Shown: positions 24,301-33,192, counted from the stretch's first letter. The stretch is 64,000 bases of DNA from Aurelia coerulea (GCA_039566865.1 CM076956.1:15155511-15219510); one strand, 5' to 3'. Translations and numbers: made by a program. The notes: generated by a model not told the origin, from the letters alone.

Positions 24301-27300
24301 TTCAAATTCAGATCTTCGCAATATTCTACCAGAAATCCTTATGACTTAAAACATATAAGACCAAATCAAGTAACTTTTGGTTCAAACAGTCTTGAGTCCG
24401 TTGGCCCTCAAATATGGAATGACCTACCAATCAAAATGAAATCCGCAGAAAACTTGAAAAGCTTTAAACTTTTGATAAAGCAATGGAATGGCCCAAAATG
24501 CAAATGTAGTGCCTGCAGTAGTTTTAATTTTATTCAGCATTAAGTTTCTTATACATTTTAATTTCATTCGATTTAGATTAGTTAACTTTGTATATATTGT
24601 ATATATATTGTTTAGCTATGTAAATATCGAATTAAAATAAATGAACAACAACAAGATGTACCAATGTACTCGTAACCTGTTCGTCTCAAGTAGTTACGCA
24701 TTATTTACACCCAGGCTGATCCTTGGATAAATTTTTGCTTCGCATTCTTTGTAGCACTTTAAAAATTCACAAAATTGGTTGTCCTAGTTTTTGAACAGTT
24801 TCTGCATGAGTCCTTGTTAAGCGGTGGTGGTGATCTTTGTTGTTGCCATATAGCTTAGCAAAAGGGCCCTTTTCGAAAGTATAGTTCCTTCCAGGGGTGG
24901 ACAAAATAGCGGACCAAACCACCAATGGTCCCATGAACTTTTCAGGTCGCCATAAACAAATAACAGGGGAATGAAAAGAAGCAAGGAGAAGGGATAAAGA
25001 AAGAAAAGCGAAAAGGAGATAATTGATGATGTGATATTAAGCTGAAATCCTACGTTTTATCTTTACACTTCAAACTAAGTCTTCAGAAAATTGGATGGAT
25101 GTTGTTCTATCACTAGGCTGTTCTTAGACCAAGGAATATGGACAGGAAGACACTGTTTACAACTCAGGAAATAGCCTAAAAATCATCAAAAGTTTACTAG
25201 CCTGCGTGCAGACTCTACTGACTTCATTTCATTTCAGAGAGGTTTTCCTCCAGTAGAGTCTGCGCAACAGCGACCAAATCCTTGTTTTCAGTTCATGAGA
25301 AACGAGGAACCTTTCCTGATTGGCTGAAGCATATCCCCTTTGTTTGATGGAGCGTCTGCGTCTTTGTTCGAGTCTGCTGACTTTCAATTGGCGTATGCAT
25401 GAACAAAGCTAGCCATAGAAACCCTTTTGTGATAAATGTGTGTGGGTGTTTTGTCTACCCTATTCATAGGCAGCTCTATTGAATCAAATTCAATGAGTTA
25501 GTTCCTCAATCCTTGGAACCGCACGTGACCAAGAACAAGGATTTGGTCGCTGTTGCGCAGACTCTACTGAAGGAGAACTTCTCTGAAAAAAGAAATAAGT
25601 AGAGTCTGCACGCAGGCTAAAGTTTACCAGATATCATTTATGATTGTGGCTAAAGGTTAATAATCAAACGTCAAAATCTGTCCAATGTATGACTTATCAT
25701 GACCTGTCAAAAAGAGGATACTTTTTGAGCACCTGGTTCTCACAGAAATGTTTTCTGAGACCTGCTTTCATCCCAGAAATATAAAAAAATTTTCCACTCG
25801 TGGATCCTACCTTTTCCAGCTTCTTGTAGAGGCCTTCAAATATTTGTCTCTCTGTCAAAGTGTGATCAATCTGTTCTCGCAACTTTCGATTTCCAGCCAG
25901 TGAATCATTGAACTTGGTATTCGCCTTAAATGAAAAATTATTGCATTAAGTTATTCACAGTTAATGATTCTTCAACGGGATTAGTCATATTTGTAAAAAT
26001 CGCTATTGCTAAGAATGATACAAATGTTAGGGTTAAGAATGTAATATTTGTAGCGACATCTAAAACCGAAGTCTTTTTCACTGAAAATCTATCAAGAAAT
26101 GTCTTAGGATGAATTAGTTGACAATACTATAAAAGCTCTATCAAGCCCCCCGGGGGTTTATTCAAGTTTGGAGGTTCCAGAGGGGAGCTTAAAAGAAAGA
26201 GGGTATATTAGAGGGGCATATTCAGAAAATCACACGACAAGGCCACAAATGATTTAATAGCTCTTTAAGTATTTCAACTGATATTTTTCTGAATCAACGT
26301 ACACCTACAAATATGGGAGTCAAATAAAAGAATTTAACGCAATTTTGATTTAAAACGACGCAAAAGTTAAGACATGATTTTATTTAGCTACCTAAATAGA
26401 AAACCTTCTCGGTAGCCTCTTGCATTCGATACCAAATTGAAAGTTAATAGAGGGGCTTAAAAGAGCTTCTATTGCACTTTTCCTTACCCAAAAAGACTTG
26501 AAAACATTTGACAATGTAGAAAATAAAAGAAAATCAAAAAGATAATGATACTCACATGATCCAATCTGTTTTCAAGGACTCTTGTTTGTTTTTTAATCAT
26601 TATCTGTTTTGCTAGACTCATGTGAACCCTGGCAATGAAAAAATATTTAAAAACTAAAATTTATTGTAACTAAAGCCCGGGGGGGTTACTTGACCAGGTT
26701 TTGGTCGGGGACGTGCCATCGAAGCTTCAAAAACATACCCGTTCCTTATACCAATTTTCCGAAAAAGCATACCCGACTTTATACCAATTTTCAGAAAAAG
26801 TACACCCGACCTTATACCAATTTTCCGAAAATGTATATCCGATCTTATACTTTAACCAAAATCGTGAAAATCGATACCGTTCCTTATACCAAAATCGTGA
26901 AAATCGATACCGTTCCTTATACCAAAATCGCGAAAATCGATACCCTTCCCGATGGCACGTCCCCGTACCCAAAATATGTGAAGTACCCCCCCCGGGAACT
27001 AAAGATCTAATTAATTCATAAAAGTATTTGTTAAATTTTCATAGACCTTTTTTTGCATTTAAAATAATTTGGAGACAAGGTGCGTGTATATTATTTTTAC
27101 AATATTTTAGAATTTCTGAAGAATGGCAGGATTATGAAATCAAACACATTCAGTTGGAAAGTACATGAGAAACCGATATATCTACTTTTCCGTTGAGGAG
27201 GAGTTGAAGCTGCACACAGGCTAATAGATACCACATCATTCATATTTTTCTCACAAACAAAATAACACATGAAAGGAAAAATACACAGAGAAAAGGAAAA

Positions 27301-30300
27301 TACATGATAGCTTTCTAACCAATACATACCCTCCCATATTTTTTCGCTGCTGTCTTATTTTCTTTTCCATAGCATTGATCTAAAGGGGGTAAATTCATGC
27401 ATCAAACATTTCATATAAACTGTCAAACATTTGCTTTATCTCCTTAGAGTTAAAAAACGATGTTAAGAAAGTTAACAACATGTTTTTGGATGCTGCTTCA
27501 AAAATAGCGCTTTCTTTGTTCTCCAAAAATATCAAAATCTACCATCTTTCTATCTATTATAGATAATATAAGTCTATCAAAATCTAAATTGCACTTCATT
27601 TAAAGGGGCATTCCTCGAAAATTAAATGCGTGCAGAGATTCATATTGTCATCCCTATCGAGAAACAGATTATGTCAGCCCTCAAATATTGCTTTCCTATC
27701 GTCGGTCGCCCTTCTCAAACGCAAGATATGGAAAGAAACACATGGACCAATTTCAATTTCAATACCCTACCATTTTTATGCATCGTTCTTGGCAAACAAA
27801 GGTAGCATATTTTCATTATTTTCCGTTGGTCGGTCATCAGCAAGTCTTGATAGGCTCGTTGCGCGTCACTCATTAAATTGAGTTTGAATATTCTGTTGTG
27901 TTCTTTCCTTCATGTGTCCATGGTTGACTACGCGCAAGAGTTCTCGGTCTCTATTTTGAAAAATAACTGTTTCGTTTTTGGCCGGTTTGAGCTTTATTCA
28001 AGTTGGAGAAACATTGGAAAATGTTTATAATGATAAGCATGTTCGTTTTAAAAGCAAACAATGCAGTTGACCGATATCCGGTTTTTCTCTGCAGAATACC
28101 CCTTTAAACATCATTGCAGATTAAAGAAGTGCTGTTTTGAAGCCACCACTTTCTATAATTTTACAGTACTTTCTTGTGCCATAAATCAGCAACAATTAGG
28201 CAGATTGACTCAACAAGGTCCCAAATTAAAATGAAGCCTGTCGTATGCAACCATGGAGAACACATGACAACTGAATTTACAGCTTATCCACAGGAACTAA
28301 CATTTTTTGGGACACCCTGTATGATACAGTAATTTGTTACATTTTCAAAATGACAATACTCAAGATACGAGAAAAAGGTGAAGTACAGTAATTAATGTAA
28401 ATACAGTAAATATACTGCACAAAGTAAATAAAGCAGCTTACTTCAGAATCAAGCTCATTGATGAGTTCTTTCTCTGATAACATCTTCTTTGTATATTCAT
28501 CTATATTTAGAAATTTAGAATTGTCATATTTTAAAATAATTACTATCACCTTCTATCAAATCATTGATTGAAACCAATCTTAAGTTTTTTTCACCAAACA
28601 TCAGTTTGATGCTGTGGTGGGTAGTGCCAGTGTCATAGGATGTATTGAGACGGGATGATTCCACTCCCCCATTCTCTCCGTTTCCATCAAAATATTGTTG
28701 AAGAAGGGTTTATGTAGTTAACTTTTAAGCTTTCATGAGAAACAGGGTATTACCTGGAGGCAAAAAGGGTGCTGGGGTAAAAGGACATGCGTGCAGAGTA
28801 AAAATGGGTGTGGTCCTCAAAAGTTTTCCTTGGCTTCACCTACGTACAGATCCCATTTTCTTTTGCCTTTCCCAGTCTCTGCTGGATGCTACTGCCACTG
28901 GCTTAAAAATACAAAACAAAGTCTTGAAAATGCATTTGAAAATTCCAACATCACTGCAGTCACCAATGTTGTTTCATGATCCTTTCTTATGCATGCAGCC
29001 TCAATATTCCTAGCAAAAAAGGTTCAGACAGACTGCTTAATGGGAGAATTTACGTTGTGTAGATATCTCTCAAGGGGCCACCTTTTACGCTGAAAAAAGC
29101 TAACAGATACCAGGTAATAAAGTTTACCTTCTGTGTCCATAAGCGAATTCAGCCTCTCAGTATTGGTCATATCCTAAACATGAGAAAGAGAATTTAGTCA
29201 ATTGTATTTTGAATACAAAGTTTGAACCATGCTGTGGTTTGGCCATGCCTTGCAAGGAGAGACACCCAGGCTTGATCAAGTGTCTCTCCTTGAAAGAGTG
29301 AGCACCTTTGGTTGATAAAAACATCCCAAAATATTACTGAGATTTTGAACTAATTTTAGACACCAGAAGCTTGCAAATCTGCTAAAAATTCATGGAGTTA
29401 CAAGCTTTTGAAGTTCAAGTTTGTGTGAAAGCTGAAACCAGACACTCCAAAAGAGTATTTGTAGTGAAAGTAGAATCTCGTTTATTCAAAGCAAATCAAA
29501 TGGAATTTGACAAGCACTTTCAATAACCTAACTTTCTCTGACAATAAATCAAGGCTATGGATGCTTAGCGGAATCCTGTTGAGCACAATTTGAAATGACC
29601 CAGTAGTTATCAATTAAGTTTTCATTTGATGTTTTTGGATACTTGTATTCTTAAAGTAAATTTTGGTAATGGTCAAAAACATTAAATTACTTTCGAAGTC
29701 CTCTTTCATACACTCTGATATCAACAAGAGGTATGACATTGGATATGTTTCTTTCACCTCAATTTTAGGACTTAATTTTGTAAACAAGTCAGTTAGGGGA
29801 ATCTGGTTTCAGCTTTCACACAAACTTGAACTTCAAAAGCTTGTAGCCCCGTGAAGTTTTAGCAGATTTGCAAGATTTTGGTGTAAAAATTGATTTACTA
29901 TCTTAAGAACAGGGTCATCTAACTGGGAGCCGTTCATTTTGTTGCTATTTTTGTACTATTTAATGAAACCTCAAACAATTTTTAGGGACAACCTGTGCAT
30001 TCTGCTTATATATTCTTGCCTTTGCTATCTTTTTTGCTGTATTGAACATCAAGTCAAATAATTTCTTAATGCCCAAGGATGAACATTCTTTCCCAGGTGC
30101 TCCAATCAAGGCATTTCTTCCTTAAAGGGCTCAGTTTGACTTATGCTGCTAGGTTCAAACTTGCTTTTGACAACTTGTTTTCACCCATAAGACAAAATTT
30201 GTGGAAAGATTAAATAGATCATTGATATTGAAGAAATCTATTACCAATTGCAACTTACTTTTGTTTTATTTTGAACACTGCCAGCTAATCTATTCTCCTT

Positions 30301-31788
30301 TGAGAGCTCTTCATTTTCAGCTTGCAATGTTTCAATGGCATTTCTTTGCTTTCTGATCAAGTTTTGTGATTCCTCACTGTATGCTTTTCTGTCCCCATCC
30401 ATTATCCTATACTGCTGTTGCAGTTTCACTAACTCTTGCTCCGCTAGAAGATAGAAGTTTGTCACATTCTTTAACCATCCAGAATTTTGAAGCAATGATT
30501 ACCCATTTTAGGATTTAAAGCACAAGCTGGTTGCGACATCTGAATTCATTATTTCAATTTTTGGAAAGGTGTCATGATGTTTTGCTCCCTTTGGCATTCT
30601 CCTTGTAGTACTGTATATTGGTTTTCATAGGCAGTGTCTTAAGGAAAGTATATGTTATTGCAAACTTTTTATGTTGAATATGTAAAAAGCCATTTTATAT
30701 AAATGATCTTGGATGTGCCATTGCCCAACTCTACAGAAGACTGACAAGTATCGAGGAATCATCCCATAAATTTTTCAATCAATTTCCTCATAAAATTGAA
30801 ACAAAAACTGTTTAGACTTCAATTCAAACAACATTTTTGCACAAAAATAGACAAAAGTGAAGTGCATAAATTTGTTAACTCTTTGGTGTGAAATTAAACC
30901 CCCTATTTGTAGACCTGCTCTGTGTCCACAATTAATGTGCAGACACCACACCTGGAGTACAACTGGCATCAAAATATTGCAAATTTTCCAGCAAATCTTC
31001 TCTTTCCGTCTTTCTTTGTTAATATTTCTATCAAACTCCATGTACACGTATTTTTTACAAGCAACCACTTATAAGAAAAGGTAGGCTCAATTTTTCAAAA
31101 GTTAAGAAACATCCCTGTCTGAATCTAAAAAGCTAAGAACTTTTTGTAATTTGCAGTTTTAATTTCCTGTTGCATTTAAAACGTTTTGACACTGTACAGT
31201 TATAGCAACTGTTTGGATGATATTTTGAGTGCGAATTATGTTTGTTTTGAGATCTTAAAGTAATTTGGGAGCTCTTTACTTTAGTCTAAACAAAATTTTA
31301 ACTCTACATTTCTGGCATTAAAAATATAAGAAACACGTAAGAAACTTTTGGCAGAAAAATGGCCCAAAATTTAAGAAACTGCCTACCACTACCAAGAGCC
31401 CGGACCTTAGTTTCTTATTTTTCTTATAAAAAGAAATGAAATAGTATACGTACGTACGTGAGGTATTATTCTATAATAGCTATAATAGCTATTATTCCTC
31501 CTTTACATAATGTCCATATGACTTTAGATTTTTTGAATAATTAAAATCAATCATTGTATCAGGAAACGGGCAGAAAAGATCACGAGACAAGACAACATCT
31601 CCATATTTCGGGTCGAATTATTTTCTGTCAGTCTGACTAGATAGTACTATTAAAACTATATTTTTGGGCCTAAATTATCTTTGAACTCTTGCGCTTTGCT
31701 TTAGTTACTTCCTTGCTTTCTGAAACTTACCCAGTCCATCAGGTTCTACCTCACTGACATCAGAGCGACCACTTTGTACTCTTCGCAT
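7394..31788 (-). CDS. ODAD1/CCDC63: Outer dynein arm docking complex coiled-coil protein (ODAD1/CCDC63/CCDC114 family), 15 coding exons
   Basis: Spliced minus-strand gene. Exons in transcript order: 31731-31788, 30259-30443, 29128-29173, 28442-28500, 27330-27379, 26556-26628, 25811-25924, 23386-23453, 21236-21464, 17049-17294, 15197-15284, 13613-13710, 11692-11757, 8904-9092, 7394-7507. All have AG/GT borders, all phases agree, and the total is 1,683 nt (560 aa plus stop), close to the usual CCDC63 length as I recall it. The product is an almost continuous charged coiled coil ending in a lysine-rich tail. Family signatures are [57 protein letters not shown] and [12 protein letters not shown]. 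By family knowledge it anchors outer dynein arms on ciliary doublet microtubules. ODAD1 versus CCDC63 orthology cannot be decided by eye; a cnidarian gene may predate that split. An extra small exon between the last two coding exons cannot be excluded. Confidence 0.9.
8193..8264. repeat. Short imperfect hairpin
   Basis: AAATAGCTTAGACGTTAAA and TTTAACATCTAAGCTATTTT face each other. In the last intron of the ODAD1-like gene. Likely a MITE relic. Confidence 0.45.
8569..8870. mobile_element. G-run element E1 with 8-bp TSD
   Basis: Left end CCCAGGGGAGGGGGTACTTG, right end TACCCCCCCCCCCCGGG, flanked by GAATGGAT at 8561-8568 and 8871-8878. Subterminal GGTGCACTCC/GGAGTGCACA are inverted. The core repeats ACCCGGCTTTAGAAA-like modules. 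Located in the last intron of the ODAD1-like gene. Confidence 0.75.
8904..9092 (-). CDS. ODAD1/CCDC63: ODAD1-like coding exon 14
   Basis: 63 codons, phase 0 to 0. Less conserved C-terminal region with an acidic serine-rich segment ([19 protein letters not shown]) followed by [11 protein letters not shown]. Donor GTATGT. A G-run element inserted 33 bp downstream of the donor (8569-8870). Confidence 0.8.
9184..9621. repeat. Foldback element, AATACA.CTTTTCAA ends
   Basis: TAATACACCTTTTCAACTAA at the left and its imperfect inverse at the right, with GGCCTCGTTTTGGAAATTTT and GGGATTTGACCGT also matched inverted. TA borders suggest a mariner-like MITE. In intron 13 of the ODAD1-like gene. Confidence 0.6.
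9929..10527. mobile_element. TA-flanked palindromic element, CCGGGTGCGCC family, copy A
   Basis: A long foldback of about 600 bp. The left end CCGGGTGCGCCAAAATAAAC is matched inverted at 10527 (one base changed, CACGCGG). TA dinucleotides flank it. The arms are near-complementary over about 280 bp. Copy B is at 41462-42070. The reading frames inside mirror the palindrome and are not genes. Confidence 0.75.
10722..11002. mobile_element. TTAA-flanked MITE, AGGGGCTCCGTCGTC family, copy 1
   Basis: Starts AGGGGCTCCGTCGTCCAAAT and ends with the inverse; TTAA at 10718-10721 and 11003-11006. 281 bp. A TTAA target and short TIR are typical of piggyBac-like non-autonomous elements. Its left half matches the reverse complement of the right half of 15433-15746. 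Confidence 0.75.
11692..11757 (-). CDS. ODAD1/CCDC63: ODAD1-like coding exon 13
   Basis: 22 codons, [18 protein letters not shown] then VAAK. The [12 protein letters not shown] motif is strongly conserved in CCDC63/CCDC114 proteins. Acceptor CTTGCAG, donor GTACGC. Confidence 0.9.
11850..12000. repeat. Dispersed repeat pair, copy 1
   Basis: CTAGACTGATTACAT, GACGCTCAAACTA-like, AATCAGGACGAAAT, TTTCATxTCCxGATATGGA recur at 21490-21630 in the same order. Unknown element. Confidence 0.5.
12338..12378. repeat. TTG microsatellite
   Basis: About 13 uninterrupted TTG units in intron 12 of the ODAD1-like gene. Confidence 0.95.
13613..13710 (-). CDS. ODAD1/CCDC63: ODAD1-like coding exon 12
   Basis: Completes a Gly codon, then [20 protein letters not shown] followed by [12 protein letters not shown]. 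Acceptor TTTCACAG, donor GTAAAT. Confidence 0.85.
15197..15284 (-). CDS. ODAD1/CCDC63: ODAD1-like coding exon 11
   Basis: [20 protein letters not shown] then KKILEQLKA plus one base, phase 0 to 1, acceptor ATCCAG, donor GTAAAA. A TTAA-flanked element lies 149 bp upstream of it in transcript sense. Confidence 0.85.
15433..15746. mobile_element. TTAA-flanked MITE, AGGGGCTCCGTCGTC family, copy 2
   Basis: Same ends as 10722-11002 with TTAA at 15429-15432 and 15747-15750, opposite orientation, 314 bp with extra bases in the middle (around TCGGATATAAGTGGATTTTT). Both copies lie in introns of the ODAD1-like gene. Confidence 0.75.
16271..16941. repeat. Palindromic element P, copy 1
   Basis: ATTGTAAAGAG at the left and its inverse at the right, with GCTCGTTGTGCATTCCAGAA and ACCTCGGGCA matched inverted. 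The same element is at 51289-52131, so it is dispersed. In intron 10 of the ODAD1-like gene. Confidence 0.7.
17049..17294 (-). CDS. ODAD1/CCDC63: ODAD1-like coding exon 10
   Basis: The largest exon, 82 codons in phase 0. Contains [20 protein letters not shown] and [15 protein letters not shown], the most conserved core of the family, then a coiled coil to RKDILKQLE. The preceding intron carries the 12-bp minisatellite. Confidence 0.93.
17840..20423. repeat. 12-bp minisatellite (CCTTATAATCAT/CCTTATAATCGT), about 215 units
   Basis: Nearly every unit is CCTTATAATC followed by AT or GT. Eleven units have an extra A (CCTTAATAATC) at 17991, 18580, 18629, 18750, 19015, 19232, 19425, 19714, 19811, 20244 and 20329; each spacing is 12n+1. 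It lies wholly in intron 9 of the ODAD1-like gene. Because 12 is divisible by three, all six frames are open over long distances, giving repeated IIRM, DDYK or NHPY translations that are artefacts. Confidence 0.97.
20423..20575. repeat. ATC/ATA trinucleotide microsatellite
   Basis: ATCATCATAATCATC-type repeats with TTATCATTATCATC variants follow directly after the minisatellite, which may have grown from this simple sequence. Confidence 0.95.
21236..21464 (-). CDS. ODAD1/CCDC63: ODAD1-like coding exon 9
   Basis: 76 codons plus one base, phase 2 to 0, donor GTAAGT. Encodes [18 protein letters not shown] and the family block [17 protein letters not shown], followed by a hydrophilic stretch rich in Asp and Lys ([11 protein letters not shown]) that ends at DTIE. 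Confidence 0.9.
21490..21630. repeat. Dispersed repeat pair, copy 2
   Basis: Partner of 11850-12000, same orientation, in intron 8 of the ODAD1-like gene about 25 bp upstream of the exon 9 acceptor. Confidence 0.5.
22069..22105. repeat. TTG microsatellite with one CTG
   Basis: TTG units broken by a single CTG. A short GAT run follows at 22315-22334. Confidence 0.93.
22380..23090 (+). pseudogene. Decayed mobile-element ORF with FEN1/XPG-like nuclease-type segment
   Basis: The open segment from 22362 to 22781 reads [20 protein letters not shown] and [20 protein letters not shown], followed by [12 protein letters not shown]. After a frameshift come [20 protein letters not shown] and [18 protein letters not shown]. 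The order DTDVLxLL...GLRAFSGND...SFFxKGK...LRANYV is one I recognise from multi-copy ORFs of metazoan mobile elements with a FEN1/PIN-like domain. The acidic DTD is degraded to HIN here. It sits in intron 8 of the ODAD1-like gene on the opposite strand. Confidence 0.45.
23386..23453 (-). CDS. ODAD1/CCDC63: ODAD1-like coding exon 8
   Basis: [20 protein letters not shown] then DS plus two bases of an Arg codon, phase 0 to 2. Acceptor TTCGTAG, donor GTATGA. Confidence 0.85.
23905..24640 (+). pseudogene. LINE 3' end (post-RT domain) inside an ODAD1 intron, antisense
   Basis: Reads [31 protein letters not shown], then an in-frame TAA where LVQSF would be expected, then [14 protein letters not shown] and an open stretch from 24106 to 24543 ([51 protein letters not shown]). 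This is the C-terminal region of a CR1/Rex-like non-LTR element, opposite to ODAD1. It ends in AT-rich sequence with AAAATAAATGAACAACAACAA. Confidence 0.75.
24893..25800. repeat. Dispersed repeat Q, copy 2, split by a hAT-like MITE
   Basis: Matches 5282-5760 on both sides of the insertion at 25198-25619. Its right end reaches within 15 bp of the splice donor of ODAD1-like exon 7. Confidence 0.6.
25198..25619. mobile_element. hAT-like MITE, TAGCCTGCGTGCAGAC ends, TSD AAGTTTAC
   Basis: 422 bp. TIR TAGCCTGCGTGCAGACTCTA with its inverse at the right, perfect TSD AAGTTTAC at 25190-25197 and 25620-25627. A second internal inverted pair carries CAACAGCGACCAAATCCTTG. It interrupts a dispersed repeat (24893-25800). 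Confidence 0.8.
25811..25924 (-). CDS. ODAD1/CCDC63: ODAD1-like coding exon 7
   Basis: 38 codons, phase 0 to 0: [20 protein letters not shown], then [14 protein letters not shown]. Matches the family segment in which a loop is followed by LREEID and YKKLEK. Acceptor TTTAAG, donor GTAGGA (weaker than consensus). Confidence 0.9.
26556..26628 (-). CDS. ODAD1/CCDC63: ODAD1-like coding exon 6
   Basis: [18 protein letters not shown] then ENRLDH, phase 2 in and phase 0 out at GTGAGT. The [12 protein letters not shown] block is characteristic of the CCDC63/CCDC114 family. A G-run element lies 48 bp upstream of its acceptor (26676-26996). Confidence 0.9.
26676..26996. mobile_element. G-run element E2 with 8-bp TSD
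   Basis: Left end CCCGGGGGGGTTACTTGACC, right end GAAGTACCCCCCCCGGG, flanked by AACTAAAG at 26668-26675 and 26997-27004. Subterminal GGGGACGTGCCATCG and CGATGGCACGTCCCC form inverted repeats. The core is two sets of 33-bp tandem modules, one ending CCGAxxTTATACC and one ending CCGTTCCTTATACC. The tandem core creates long repetitive reading frames that are not genes. Confidence 0.8.
27330..27379 (-). CDS. ODAD1/CCDC63: ODAD1-like coding exon 5
   Basis: A 50-nt exon, [16 protein letters not shown] plus two bases of a Gly codon, with donor GTATGT. The KNMGG step that continues into exon 6 (VHMSLAKQ) is a conserved family feature. Confidence 0.85.
27604..28103. mobile_element. TTAA-flanked element, AGGGG(C/T)ATTC ends
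   Basis: Left AGGGGCATTCCTCGAAAATT, right the inverse of AGGGGTATTCTGCAGAGAAA, TTAA at both borders. Only about 10 bp of TIR, 500 bp long. In intron 4 of the ODAD1-like gene. Open frames inside (27630-27881) have no support. Confidence 0.5.
28442..28500 (-). CDS. ODAD1/CCDC63: ODAD1-like coding exon 4
   Basis: Encodes [19 protein letters not shown]. Opens after AAATATAG, completing the split Asp/Gly codon of exon 3, and ends in phase 0 at GTAAGC. Confidence 0.8.
29128..29173 (-). CDS. ODAD1/CCDC63: ODAD1-like coding exon 3
   Basis: A 46-nt exon ([15 protein letters not shown] plus the first base of a Gly codon) between a TTTAG acceptor and a GTAAAC donor. Found by phase continuity between exons 2 and 4. 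Confidence 0.75.
29330..29905. repeat. Foldback element in intron 2 of the ODAD1-like gene
   Basis: GAAGTTCAAGTTTGTGTGAA (29410 region) pairs with its inverse near 29815; GCAGATTTGCAAG near 29866 pairs with CTTGCAAATCTGC near 29370. The arms are about 95 bp with a 380-bp spacer. Confidence 0.6.
30259..30443 (-). CDS. ODAD1/CCDC63: ODAD1-like coding exon 2
   Basis: Opens after TTCTAG in phase 1 and ends in phase 0 at GTAAGT. Encodes the conserved N-terminal coiled coil: [18 protein letters not shown] followed by [10 protein letters not shown] and [10 protein letters not shown]. This is the most diagnostic N-terminal block of the family. Confidence 0.9.
31731..31788 (-). CDS. ODAD1/CCDC63: ODAD1-like coding exon 1 (start codon)
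   Basis: Begins [19 protein letters not shown] and ends in phase 1 at a consensus GTAAGT donor. It is the only ATG that joins in frame to exon 2. The 5' UTR lies at higher coordinates and is not resolved. Confidence 0.8.
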
Positions 31789-32055
31789 CTTGGATATCTG
31801 AAAGCTTCTGACGAGGCTACAAAAAATTTTGAAATGATTTGGCTCAGCTCAGCTTTGTTGACTCTGTCTTTCTAGCAAGAAGTGCTACCATGTTGAAGAA
31901 GACTCCTTTCGAAGACCTTTCGAAGACCCCCTAACAAAACATACGTAAACAGACTTGTTACCAAGCAACCTAGACAGTCCCAAATGAACTGCGAAGGTAA
32001 AAGGAGGCAATCACAAGTTGAAGTTGTGCAAGTGTTTAGTGATTTTTGGGGAACC

Positions 32056-32845
32056 ACCAGGGGGGAGGGGGTACTTGACTTTTAATAGTAAGGGGAAGTG
32101 CATGCCAAGAAGTGATTTTTTCACCCGGCCTTAGAATTTTTCCCTGCAAAAACTGGCTACTCCAAAACTTGAAAAAAATACACAGAGAATAGTGAAATAC
32201 CTGACCTTTTTGATTAACAACCGGCTCTGGAAAAATTGCCTTCTTCCGATAACCAGCGTCAGAAAAGAGGCAAAAACCATATCCCACCTGCAAAGTAAAT
32301 TAAGCATAGGTTCCAAATCTTTAACTCAGCGTAAAAAGGTGGGTGTAAAATTCAATGATCTATTTCTTCTGATTGAATGGCTTGAAAGAAACTTTAGATA
32401 CTTATCTATAATTCTACCGTTGGACTTTCCAGAAATTTTGAATATTTTTCAAAATTATAGCGTATTTCACATTTCAGCTCATTTTAGGATGTGACGTCAT
32501 CAAATTTCTAAATCATAAACCAGATGAGTGACAGACTTTTGCTTGATACCATATTGTAGGCATCCATAAACTATAGTTCTCTTTGAAATTATTTCATGTT
32601 GCGTCAAACGGTTTAGAAATTACGATGGTTTTAAGATTTTTGAAATTTTTTCTTGAATTCTTGAAAAAGAATACTCTAATTTTGAAACTCTTGAAGATTT
32701 CAGAAAATTCCAACGGTAGAATTAAAGAGAAATAGCTAAAGTTTCTTTGAAGTCATTCAGTTCAAAGAAATAGGTCACCCAGTTTTACACCAGCCTTTTT
32801 AAAGATTTGGAACCTATGCTGGTAAATTAAGTTAAGTAGCCCCCT
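32056..32845. mobile_element. G-run element E3 interrupted by a foldback element
   Basis: Left end CCAGGGGGGAGGGGGTACTT with a core resembling E1 (CACCCGGCCTTAGAA, ACCGGCTCTGGAAAAATTGC, AGAAAAGAGGCAAAAACC). The right terminus is probably AAGTAGCCCCCTGG near 32831-32845. A 539-bp palindrome (32292-32830) lies between. Flanking bases match only partly, so the TSD is uncertain. Confidence 0.5.
32292..32830. repeat. Foldback element nested in G-run element E3
   Basis: AGCATAGGTTCCAAATCTTT at the left and its inverse (AAAGATTTGGAACCTATGCT) at the right, plus TAGAATT...AACGG inverted pairs. A diverged relative without a clear left arm is at about 48500-48910. Confidence 0.7.
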
Positions 32846-33192
32846 GGAGGAACAGACAAACAGACCGTACAAAGGACAAAGTACATCTTTGCAAAAAGGG
32901 CAAAAAGGTACATCGACTTAAAAAAAGACTCCCGGTTACATACGAATACATTCTAATTGATTCTGCTCAAATAACCGGCAGAGATCCAAAGAAGTCAAGG
33001 ATGAGATTTCTTTTCTATTTTTCATCACTTTAACTCTTGTGTATTAGGTATTCAAGGTCAAGCCTTTATGCTTCTTTCACGAATATATGGAGTCAGATTG
33101 CTATTTTCTTCATGGATTTCGATTTACAGCGTACTTACTTGAAGCTTGCCTGATTCCGTCATTTTTGATTGTCTCTTATTCACCCAGTCAGT

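Noticed and set aside
26690..27021. Overlapping 106-residue frames with repeated YTNFPKK or [11 protein letters not shown] units
   Set aside because: They are the 33-bp tandem core of G-run element E2 read in three frames.
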